DNA from: an uncultured Peptococcaceae bacterium
GTDB taxonomy: Bacteria > Bacillota > Peptococcia > Peptococcales > Peptococcaceae
Direction: 5' to 3'
Assembly: GCA_958451915.1 (NCBI GenBank)
Contig: CAUDRX010000064.1
Coordinates: 1-11,985, forward strand
DNA: 11,985 nt
The notes beneath the pieces were generated by a model. It saw only the letters and a program-made list of their open reading frames with translations. It did not search any database and was not told where the DNA came from. Within the stretch, counting starts at the first letter, position 1, and every line of letters starts with the position of its first letter. Below are positions 6,574 through 11,985 of the stretch, in pieces. The translations under genes were made by a program, and so were the position numbers.

Positions 6574-8268
6574 ATGCAATCCCCATCACGCCGTTGCACC
6601 GCCGCCCTTCTGGCCCTCTCTCTGATCCTGCCTGCTCTCCCCGTGCACGCTGAACCGATCACTGATCCAGCAGCCACTGCCAGTGCGGTCAGCGCGCAGC
6701 CGACAGTCACCACCGACACTGCAACAGACACCGCCAACGCCACGCCAGAAGCGGCACAAAATGACAGCGAGAACACCGACGTCACAGAAGAAACGCCCGA
6801 GGAGACGCCCGCACCACCGGCAGAGGACCCATCCCTGCCCGAAGGCGAAGACGAAGAAGCCACCGACCCTGCGCCAACAGAAGAACCACCAGTTGAAACA
6901 CCCGCCCCAGCCGTCACCCTGCGCAGTGACCACGTGCGTTACCTCGGCGGCTACGAAGACCGCAGCATGCGCCCAAGCCGCGCTGTCACCCGTGCCGAAG
7001 CGGCCGCCATCGTTTACCGCCTGCTCGAAAACCCTGAGAGCGGCACCGGCCTCTGCTCCTACAGCGATGTGCACGACGGCGACTGGTTCTCTGGCAACGT
7101 CCGCGCCCTCTGCCGCCTTGGCCTTTTTGACGACGCCGACAGCTTCCAGCCAAACGAACCGATCACCCGCGCCGAGATGCTCGATCTGCTCGTGCGTCTC
7201 GCGCCAACGGCATCGGGCAGTGCAACCTTCAGCGACGTGCCTGCCGATTACTGGGCGGCGGAACAGATCGGCATCGCCGCATCCCTGGGCTGGATCGGCG
7301 GCTACCCTGACGGGACCTTTCAGCCAGAGAACAGCCTCACCCGCGCCGAAGCCTGCTCCATCATCGGCCGCATGACGGGCCGCCTGGGTGACGCGGCGCA
7401 GGCGGAAAAACTCATGGCGCTCGGCCTCTACACCGACATGACCGCCAGCCACTGGGCCGCTGTGCCGATCGCCGAAGCCTCCGTGCCCCATGGCTACACC
7501 ATCACAGCAGGCACCGAAGTTTGGCACAACGTCGATCTCGCGTCCTGCACCTTCACCCCAGGCGTGCATGACGTCGCCGGCACCCTCTACAGCGTTGACC
7601 GTTACGGCAAGCTCGCACTGAACCAGTCCGTCGGCGCCTACTGGGCCGATACTGGTGGTGCCCTCACCCAGACCGCCAGCGCATACCAGCGGCCAAACGT
7701 CCCCTACATCAGCCAGATCGACGAGATCTACGCCTGGCAAGCCTGCGAACCGATCAGCGCCCTCATGGGGCTGAAAGCCCTTGGCTACGCCCAGGATGTG
7801 ACCCCGACCGCCTTTCTCGCTGCCCTGCCGATCAGTGAGAGCGACCCCGCCAAAGGGTTTGTCGGCTCGCCTTACTACAGCGACGGCCGCTACAGCTCCA
7901 TCGATCCCGCGCCGCTCGCTGCCTTTTGCGACCGTTACACCGGCGGCGCCGATGTCTGCCAGGTCTTCAACGGCAAAAGCGTTCAGGACGTGCAGCGCGA
8001 ACTCCTCGCCGGCAACATGATCGTCGCTTGGCAGACCTTCTCCTGGGCGCCGGTGCGCTATGGCAACTTCCTCATCAATGGCACCTTCCAGGCCCGCGTC
8101 GCCAACAACCACGTCCGCCTCATCTGCGGCTACGACCCCGCGCGCGGCTACTTCGTCAGCGACCCCTACAACCTCCAGAACCGCGGTCAGGTCTATCAGT
8201 ACTGGATCGACGCCCAACACTTTGAATCCTGCTGGAACGCCCGCAAGATGGGCATGGTCATGCGATAA
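6574..8268 (+). CDS. Secreted SLH-domain protein with C39_2-type cysteine peptidase domain (paralogue 3, long linker)
   Basis: 564 residues, the longest of the three. Signal peptide about 1-26 (basic RR start, Leu/Ala core, cleavage after VHA). Then an acidic, Thr/Pro/Glu-rich low-complexity linker of about 92 residues (27-118), probably an extended wall-spanning spacer. SLH domains follow at about 119-158, 160-218 and 219-272, a degenerate SLH-like segment, the FTPGVHDVAGTLYSVDRYG spacer, and the C39_2-type domain (about 373-564) with Q381, C391, H513 and D530. Cysteine pairs C161/C180 and C452/C462 match those of paralogue 2. AAGGAG nine bases upstream supports the ATG at 6574. In the peptidase region it resembles paralogue 1 more than 2 (WAPVRY, NNHVRLICGYD, SDGRY-SIDP), while its SLH part resembles paralogue 2, a mosaic pattern. 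By eye it is the most GC-rich gene of the three. Biochemical activity is unknown. Confidence 0.9.
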   Translation: MQSPSRRCTAALLALSLILPALPVHAEPITDPAATASAVSAQPTVTTDTATDTANATPEAAQNDSENTDVTEETPEETPAPPAEDPSLPEGEDEEATDPAPTEEPPVETPAPAVTLRSDHVRYLGGYEDRSMRPSRAVTRAEAAAIVYRLLENPESGTGLCSYSDVHDGDWFSGNVRALCRLGLFDDADSFQPNEPITRAEMLDLLVRLAPTASGSATFSDVPADYWAAEQIGIAASLGWIGGYPDGTFQPENSLTRAEACSIIGRMTGRLGDAAQAEKLMALGLYTDMTASHWAAVPIAEASVPHGYTITAGTEVWHNVDLASCTFTPGVHDVAGTLYSVDRYGKLALNQSVGAYWADTGGALTQTASAYQRPNVPYISQIDEIYAWQACEPISALMGLKALGYAQDVTPTAFLAALPISESDPAKGFVGSPYYSDGRYSSIDPAPLAAFCDRYTGGADVCQVFNGKSVQDVQRELLAGNMIVAWQTFSWAPVRYGNFLINGTFQARVANNHVRLICGYDPARGYFVSDPYNLQNRGQVYQYWIDAQHFESCWNARKMGMVMR

Positions 8269-8274
8269 AAAAAT

Positions 8275-8330
8275 AAGCCTTGCGGCTGGCACAGCGTTTG
8301 TGTGCTGTGCGCCGCAAGGCTTGTTTTTTT
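8275..8330. terminator. Bidirectional terminator between paralogue 3 and the CAP gene
   Basis: A long hairpin: AAGCCTTGCGGC (8275-8286) pairs with GCCGCAAGGCTT (8311-8322), and inside it GCACAGC (8289-8295) pairs with GCTGTGC (8304-8310), separated from the outer stem by a two-base bulge. T residues at 8324-8330 serve the plus strand, and the A-run at 8267-8273 serves as a U-tract for the minus strand, so it ends both convergent genes. Confidence 0.93.
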
Positions 8331-8332
8331 GA

Positions 8333-9136
8333 TCAATCTGTGAAGCACTGGGTCCAATCGCCTTTATAATAGCCTACACCAAGTTGATGCAAGCTTGGGT
8401 TCAGGATGTTCGCGCGATGGCCTGGAGAATCCATCCAGCCTTCCACCACTTCGGCCGGTGTCCGGTAGCCAGAAGCGATGTTCTCGGCCGCCGCATTAAA
8501 GCTGATGCCGGCATCATGCATGCGATCGAACGGTGAGAGGCCTTCCGGGGTCACATGCGAGAAGTAGCCGCGCTCATACATATCTTCCGAATGTGCATAA
8601 GCAACCTCTGCCAACGCATCGCTCCAGACAAACGGTGACAGGCCTGCCTTTTCACGTTCTGCGTTTGTCAGCTCAAACACCTCACACGCATAGTTTTCCT
8701 CGGCGGCAGCCTGCGAAGTCACCGTCACCTTTCGTGCCTGGCCGTCCCAAGAGACTGTGGCGTCAAAGCCTTCACTCAATGCACGCAAAGGCGCCAGCGT
8801 TCGCCCGCCTACGATCATCGGCGCAGCATCGAGCACGATCGGCTCGTAGTTTTTGTACATCACGTACATGCCGATGTTAAGGTAAAGCGTGTTGTAGTCA
8901 AGCGTGGCAGTCATCATGCGCCGCTCGCCATCCCAGCCAACTTCTGCGCCGAGCGCTTCTGCCAATGCACGCATCGGCACCATCACGCGATCGTTCTCGA
9001 TGATCGGTGGCTGGTCAAAGGCGACAGTCTGTCCGTCGATCTCGACCTGGATGTCTGCCGCTTCTGCCGGCGCTGCCGCACCGATGCCCAGGGCCAGTAT
9101 TACGGCAGCAAACAACAAAGTCCATGTTTTCTTCAT
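8333..9136 (-). CDS. Secreted copper-amine-oxidase-N-like plus CAP/SCP domain protein
   Basis: 267 residues. Signal peptide about 1-26 (KK start, hydrophobic core, cleavage near AEA). Residues about 28-140 contain two repeats of the copper amine oxidase N-terminal-like domain (RVMVPMRALAEALGAEVGWDG and RTLAPLRALSEGFDATVSWDG), a module common on cell-surface proteins of Bacillota and unrelated to copper catalysis there. Residues about 149-267 form a CAP/SCP (YkwD-like) domain with the cavity residues H182, H194, E218 (AENIA) and H240 (GHRANILNP). The function of bacterial CAP proteins is mostly unknown. ATG 9136 is chosen over the longer open frame reaching 9241, because GAGGTGA lies just upstream and the signal peptide begins there. 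It is transcribed convergently with the SLH array and shares its terminator. Confidence 0.93.
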   Translation of the reverse strand: MKKTWTLLFAAVILALGIGAAAPAEAADIQVEIDGQTVAFDQPPIIENDRVMVPMRALAEALGAEVGWDGERRMMTATLDYNTLYLNIGMYVMYKNYEPIVLDAAPMIVGGRTLAPLRALSEGFDATVSWDGQARKVTVTSQAAAEENYACEVFELTNAEREKAGLSPFVWSDALAEVAYAHSEDMYERGYFSHVTPEGLSPFDRMHDAGISFNAAAENIASGYRTPAEVVEGWMDSPGHRANILNPSLHQLGVGYYKGDWTQCFTD

Positions 9137-9156
9137 GATTATCACCTCTTTATGAT

Positions 9157-9185
9157 AGTATAACGCGCGTGCATCCCTTCTGCAA
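9157..9185 (-). promoter_or_regulatory. Promoter of the CAP-domain gene
   Basis: On the minus strand TTGCAG (9180-9185), a 17-base spacer and TATACT (9157-9162) lie 20 bases ahead of the ATG at 9136, with the ribosome site between. Confidence 0.75.
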
Positions 9186-9458
9186 GGACAAACATCCGCA
9201 GGGCGCGGCTTTTTCACCATCGTCTTTCCAGCCAGCTCCATCTTTCCCGCCGCACACCGAGCGCAGCGATGGAAGAATACATTGTCTATTACAATACGAA
9301 AAGGATTGACACCTGTAGAGTACAGATGCCAAGCCTTAGCAAAACTAACTATTTAATTTTCATAGTGTCCAATTTTGAGGGCACATTACCTGTCCGGCAA
9401 CGGTTTTTCTTTTCCCGTTGGGCAAGGCAGGCTGTTATTGTTGGTTATAAAGCAAAAC
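9186..9458. other. Gene-free stretch at the composition boundary
   Basis: No credible coding region is seen on either strand. Up to about 9275 the sequence is GC-rich like the genes to the left; after that it becomes AT-rich like the block to the right. It holds small inverted repeats: ATTGT-ACAAT near 9280-9294, CTGTA-TACAG near 9312-9325, and CAACGG (9398-9403) with CCGTTG (9415-9420). TTGACA near 9304-9310 has no matching minus 10 box. It may hold the end of an inserted segment, but no insertion-sequence end or attachment site could be recognised. Confidence 0.4.
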
Positions 9459-9502
9459 AGAGCCGATAGCATCCGAGGTTTTACCTCAGTGTCATCGGCT
9501 CT
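9459..9502 (-). terminator. Terminator of the MATE-PadR-YjdF-KTR block
   Basis: AGAGCCGAT (9459-9467) pairs with ATCGGCTCT (9494-9502), with an inner GAGG/CCTC stem around TTTTA. On the minus strand it is followed by CTGTTTTGCTTT. It overlaps the last codons and stop of the KTR gene. Confidence 0.75.
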
Positions 9503-9677
9503 GCGTCTTAGCGTCTGGCTCTTTGATGATGGATAGATTCAGTTGTCTTACCGCAATCAAAGTTTCGTGTTTACACTTAGGACAATACAACGGAAAGTTT
9601 TCCAGGACTGTATCATCGCGAATTTTCAATCGCGTTTTGTTGCCGCAGAAGGGGCATAAAATCCATTCTATCTTCAT
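9492..9677 (-). CDS. Cysteine-rich KTR domain protein (small zinc-ribbon-like)
   Basis: 61 residues. The sequence MKIEWILCPFCGNKTRLKIR opens a Cys-rich KTR family protein: two CxxC pairs (C8/C11 and C32/C35 in CPKC), the KTR motif at 14-16, and a conserved QLNLSIIKEPDAKTQSR tail. This family is known mostly from conjugative and other mobile elements of gut Firmicutes; its function is not established, though paired CxxC suggests zinc binding. A longer in-frame start at 9794 exists, but the ATG at 9677 is right: it follows AGAGGA and lies one base after the stop of the YjdF gene, so translation is probably coupled. It is the last gene before the terminator. Confidence 0.9.
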   Translation of the reverse strand: MKIEWILCPFCGNKTRLKIRDDTVLENFPLYCPKCKHETLIAVRQLNLSIIKEPDAKTQSR

Positions 9678-9678
9678 G

Positions 9679-10101
9679 TTATCTTCCTCTGTGCTTGGCT
9701 TTCTTCTTTTCCTGCCGTATGGCAAACTGGCGGTCTTTCTCCGCCTCTTTCTGCTCACGGCTTTTAGTTTTCCGTTCCAGCTTACCTTGTTCATGCTGGA
9801 GCTTCAACGCCTGTTGCGCCTTCGTTCCAATACCTTTTTCCTGCAATTGGCTTTGAATTTCGCGCTGCATACGTTTGGGACTGATTTTTCGCTTTTTGGC
9901 TATCTTGGTCTGGATTGAAGGGCTGAATTTCAACTTGTTCCAACTCTTCAGCAGAAACTCATATACCTCGTAATCTTTGGGCTCTGAGCCAAAAGTGATC
10001 TTGCATACCTCATACTGACCGTTATCCGTTCTTTCGAACAGACCGATCCAAAACGGAGCTTCAAACAGGATGGTCAAACTGATTTGAGGGCCTGTACGCA
10101 T
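9679..10101 (-). CDS. YjdF family protein (DUF2992)
   Basis: 140 residues from the ATG at 10101. The family marks are an N-terminal LTILFEAPFWIGLFER region, ITFGSEPKDYEVYEFLL (about 35-51), a central NPKR-like segment (SPKRMQRE), STKAQ-like GTKAQQALKLQ, and a highly basic C-terminal helix ending KAKHRGR. In other Bacillota yjdF genes are controlled by the yjdF riboswitch, which binds azaaromatic compounds; no such structure is visible here, and control by the upstream padR is more likely. The reading overlaps the padR end by 28 bases. The ribosome site for ATG 10101 is weak; a TTG at 10077 forming a TTGA stop-start overlap with padR is an alternative. The molecular function is unknown; the basic tail suggests nucleic-acid contact, which is inference. 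Confidence 0.88.
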   Translation of the reverse strand: MRTGPQISLTILFEAPFWIGLFERTDNGQYEVCKITFGSEPKDYEVYEFLLKSWNKLKFSPSIQTKIAKKRKISPKRMQREIQSQLQEKGIGTKAQQALKLQHEQGKLERKTKSREQKEAEKDRQFAIRQEKKKAKHRGR

Positions 10102-10622
10102 TCTTCTAAGAACTGCCCTTCAAAATGATCCAGCCATTCCAGAAGGGCGCGATAGAGAAGCTGCTGCTGCTCAAAAATCGTTCTCCCAACCAAAGGAATG
10201 TCTGCAAATTCCTGTGCATAGCCCTCATTCGATTCAGCCGAGGATTGTATGCTTCGGCGCAAAGCCGAAACCAGCTCCAACGCTTCGGCTTTGTCCATCT
10301 TGTTCAAATTGGTAATGACTACATTAAAATCGAACAACAGGGGCACCGGGCCAGCGACGCAAGCGGACATCAACTCTTTGAAATACGCTTTGCCCTGATC
10401 GGTAATGGAATAGATGATCTTATCCGCAAACTTATCACCCTTGACAATACCGCTTTGGAGATACCCCTTCTCGCTTAACTGGAGTACTTTTCGATAAATA
10501 GAAGGTACGCTTATTTTGGTCCAGCGGGAAAAATGATGGTACTCCACATCTTTTTGAATATCATAGGCGCTTTGTGGTTTCTCCAATACAATGCCAAGTA
10601 TGACTAAATCAATCGATGACAT
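10074..10622 (-). CDS. PadR family transcriptional regulator
   Basis: 182 residues. The N-terminal winged helix (about 1-85) carries MSSIDLVILGIVLEKPQSAYDI, SVPSIYRKVLQLSEKGYL and a wing ending IIYSITDQGKAYF, all typical of PadR. The remaining helical part (about 90-182) should serve for dimerisation and ligand sensing. PadR proteins are usually repressors of detoxification or efflux genes and of themselves. The open frame extends to 10652, but the ATG at 10622 is chosen because GGAGG lies eight bases upstream. The gene follows the MATE gene on the same strand by 67 bases, and its promoter in that gap is covered by two palindromes, so autorepression together with control of the downstream yjdF-type gene is likely. 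Whether it also controls the MATE gene depends on sequence outside the window. Confidence 0.92.
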   Translation of the reverse strand: MSSIDLVILGIVLEKPQSAYDIQKDVEYHHFSRWTKISVPSIYRKVLQLSEKGYLQSGIVKGDKFADKIIYSITDQGKAYFKELMSACVAGPVPLLFDFNVVITNLNKMDKAEALELVSALRRSIQSSAESNEGYAQEFADIPLVGRTIFEQQQLLYRALLEWLDHFEGQFLEECVQALKSV

Positions 10623-10640
10623 AACAACACCTCCAGCCTT

Positions 10641-10672
10641 TACTATTGACAATAGTACTATTGACGATAGTA
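10641..10672. promoter_or_regulatory. Double palindromic operator, probable PadR site
   Basis: Two 17-base palindromes in tandem. The first is TACTATTG-A-CAATAGTA (10641-10657, perfect). The second is TACTATTG-A-CGATAGTA (10656-10672, one mismatched pair). They share two bases, so centres are 15 bases apart. They cover the minus 10 box and most of the spacer of the padR promoter, the position expected for a repressor. Confidence 0.75.
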
Positions 10673-10680
10673 AAAGTCAA
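10652..10680 (-). promoter_or_regulatory. Promoter of padR-yjdF-KTR
   Basis: On the minus strand TTGACT (10675-10680), a 17-base spacer and TACTAT (10652-10657) lie ten bases after the MATE stop codon and 30 bases ahead of the padR start. The palindromic operator overlaps it. Confidence 0.75.
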
Positions 10681-10689
10681 GAGCGTAAC

Positions 10690-11985
10690 TTACATTTCCG
10701 AATTGGGCATAACCTGTTTTTCAGCCACAGACAATTCCCGATGAACGTACAAGGCCATAAACACAGTGATTACTGCGGAAATGATGTCTGCAATGGGTTG
10801 CGCATACAGAATTCCGTTCATTCCCCAAACCGCAGGCAGCAGCAAAATGACTGGAACAAAGCAGATGCCTTGTCTGCATGCTCCCAAAAAGAAACCTGCC
10901 GCACCCTTGCCCATAGCAAGAAACAAAGAGGAATATACCGTGTAGAAACCGAAAAGAACGAATGTAAGGCCATTCGCAAACAGGGATTTTTGACCGGCTA
11001 AGATCATTTGATGATCTCCCTCTGTAAATTGAGAGATAATCTGCGTGGAAAAAACTGCCATCACCAAGCCCACGACTAAACAGAAACTTGTGGACCAAAT
11101 GATTGAGGTTTTGATCGCTTCGCGCAGGCGATCAAACTTCTTTGCCCCATAGCTGAATCCGGCAATAGGCTGAAACCCTTTCAAAAATCCAAAAACAACA
11201 AGCGTTCCCATAGAAGTAATTCGCGTGACTGCTCCCATACCTGCAATGACCGAATCGCCATAATCAACAGATGCACGGTTGATCAGCGCAATCGAAAGAC
11301 TTGTCAAAAATTGGAACACTAAAGTGGGAATTCCGATTTTCAATATTTCCGCCATCATTTGTCCCGTAGGAGAAAACGCTTTTACACTAAACGAAAATGC
11401 GCTTTTTTTGCGAAAAACATAAGCAAGATAAACAACTGTGGAGACCATTTGTGAAATTGCTGTGGCAATTGCTGCACCCGCTACCCCCATATCAAAAGTG
11501 TAAATAAAAAGAGGGTCCAATCCTATGTTCAATACGGCTCCCAGCAGCAAGGCACACATGGTCGTCTTTGCGGCACCCTCACTGCTTACAATGTTGTTCA
11601 TTGTCACATTAAACACGTTGAAAATACAGGACAACACATAAATTCTTGCGTACGACAGGGCATACAGCATAATCGTTTCTGTTGCGCCCAACATCACCAA
11701 AATTGGTTTAAGGAAAATTGCAGAAAACAGAATGATAATGGCACCAATCAGAATACTGCTGTATAGTGCGGTGCTTGCCACCCTATTGGCGGCATCTTTA
11801 TCTCCGCGCCCCAATAGCCTTGACAGATAGGATGCAGCGCCGTTGCCGAACATAAGGCCCAAACCAACCACGACTTGTCCCAAGGGGAACACGATGGAAA
11901 TAGCGCCCATTTGACTTTCACCAAGACCGCCCACAAAATAGGCATCCACCAGATTATAGAGTGCATTGATCAACATCCCAATCAT
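10690..11985 (-). CDS. MATE family multidrug efflux transporter (5' end cut by window edge)
   Basis: 431 residues are visible; the frame is open to the right edge. The first Met in the window (IGMLINALYNLVDAYFVGGLG) is internal, since family members have about 20 more residues before this loop, and the usual length is about 450. About eleven hydrophobic segments can be followed, in two similar halves. Typical MATE marks are NLVDAYFVGGLG, the GAASYLSRLLGRGD loop, NNIVSSEGAAKTTM, LNIGLDPLFIY, MGAVTRI and QPIAGFSYGAKKFDRLREA; the last resembles MepA/DinF-type pumps. MATE proteins export cationic drugs or metabolites in exchange for Na+ or H+ across the inner membrane. Substrate cannot be read from sequence. 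It precedes padR on the same strand, suggesting a regulated efflux block; its own promoter lies outside. Confidence 0.94.
   Translation of the reverse strand: MIGMLINALYNLVDAYFVGGLGESQMGAISIVFPLGQVVVGLGLMFGNGAASYLSRLLGRGDKDAANRVASTALYSSILIGAIIILFSAIFLKPILVMLGATETIMLYALSYARIYVLSCIFNVFNVTMNNIVSSEGAAKTTMCALLLGAVLNIGLDPLFIYTFDMGVAGAAIATAISQMVSTVVYLAYVFRKKSAFSFSVKAFSPTGQMMAEILKIGIPTLVFQFLTSLSIALINRASVDYGDSVIAGMGAVTRITSMGTLVVFGFLKGFQPIAGFSYGAKKFDRLREAIKTSIIWSTSFCLVVGLVMAVFSTQIISQFTEGDHQMILAGQKSLFANGLTFVLFGFYTVYSSLFLAMGKGAAGFFLGACRQGICFVPVILLLPAVWGMNGILYAQPIADIISAVITVFMALYVHRELSVAEKQVMPNSEM

Noticed and set aside
3298..8268. A CRISPR or short tandem repeat array in the repetitive central region
   Set aside because: The repetition is at protein-domain scale (SLH and whole-gene duplication), not short regularly spaced DNA repeats.
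6586..8292. A 568-codon open frame antisense to paralogue 3
   Set aside because: It mirrors a high-GC gene whose codon bias removes stops on the opposite strand; it has no ribosome site, shows His/Val/Gly-rich low-complexity composition, and the sense frame has clear domains.
9137..9241. A 35-residue upstream extension of the CAP gene
   Set aside because: It covers the promoter; the ribosome site and signal peptide indicate ATG 9136.
9679..10680. A yjdF riboswitch controlling the YjdF gene
   Set aside because: The gene start overlaps padR coding sequence, leaving no leader, and no structured leader is seen ahead of padR; the twin palindromes explain regulation better.

Overview
The window looks like chromosomal DNA of an anaerobic member of the Bacillota. 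It pairs housekeeping genes (typA, rpmF, a YceD/DUF177 gene) with S-layer-homology (SLH) surface proteins, a copper-amine-oxidase-like plus CAP-domain secreted protein, and a MATE/PadR/YjdF/Cys-rich-KTR cassette of a kind common on mobile DNA of gut Firmicutes. GC content is high by eye up to about 9.2 kb and clearly lower from about 9.28 kb to the right edge. SLH domains together with high GC would suit Negativicutes or another SLH-bearing clostridial lineage, but the sequence alone does not settle the genus.

Left block (1-3147, all minus strand). Transcription order is YceD/DUF177 protein, rpmF (L32), a terminator-like hairpin, an N-terminally short iron-sulfur L-serine dehydratase alpha-family gene, then typA (BipA GTPase), which runs off the left edge. 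A consensus promoter (TTGACA-17-TATAAT) drives DUF177-rpmF. In many Firmicutes plsX or fapR-plsX follows rpmF; here the serine dehydratase-like gene sits there, and its frame opens inside the hairpin.

Central block (3222-8330, plus strand). Three tandem paralogous genes encode secreted proteins with the same layout: signal peptide, a linker of growing length (about 20, 45 and 92 residues), three SLH domains, a degenerate SLH-like segment, a conserved spacer, and a C-terminal papain-like C39_2-type cysteine peptidase domain with intact Gln/Cys/His/Asp. Each gene has its own promoter and terminator, and the two internal intergenic segments are themselves duplicated modules. The proteins are predicted to attach to the cell wall through SLH and expose a peptidase-like domain. 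This array is the most unusual element in the window.

Convergent gene (8333-9136, minus strand). A secreted protein with two copper-amine-oxidase-N-like repeats and a CAP/SCP domain shares a bidirectional terminator with the last SLH gene.

Right block (9459-11985, minus strand, lower GC). A MATE efflux pump (its start lies beyond the right edge) is followed by a PadR regulator with its own promoter overlapped by two palindromes, then a YjdF/DUF2992 protein, a 61-residue Cys-rich-KTR zinc-ribbon-like protein and a terminator. The set reads as a PadR-controlled response to toxic compounds that was acquired horizontally; the junction probably lies in the gene-free stretch near 9.19-9.46 kb.
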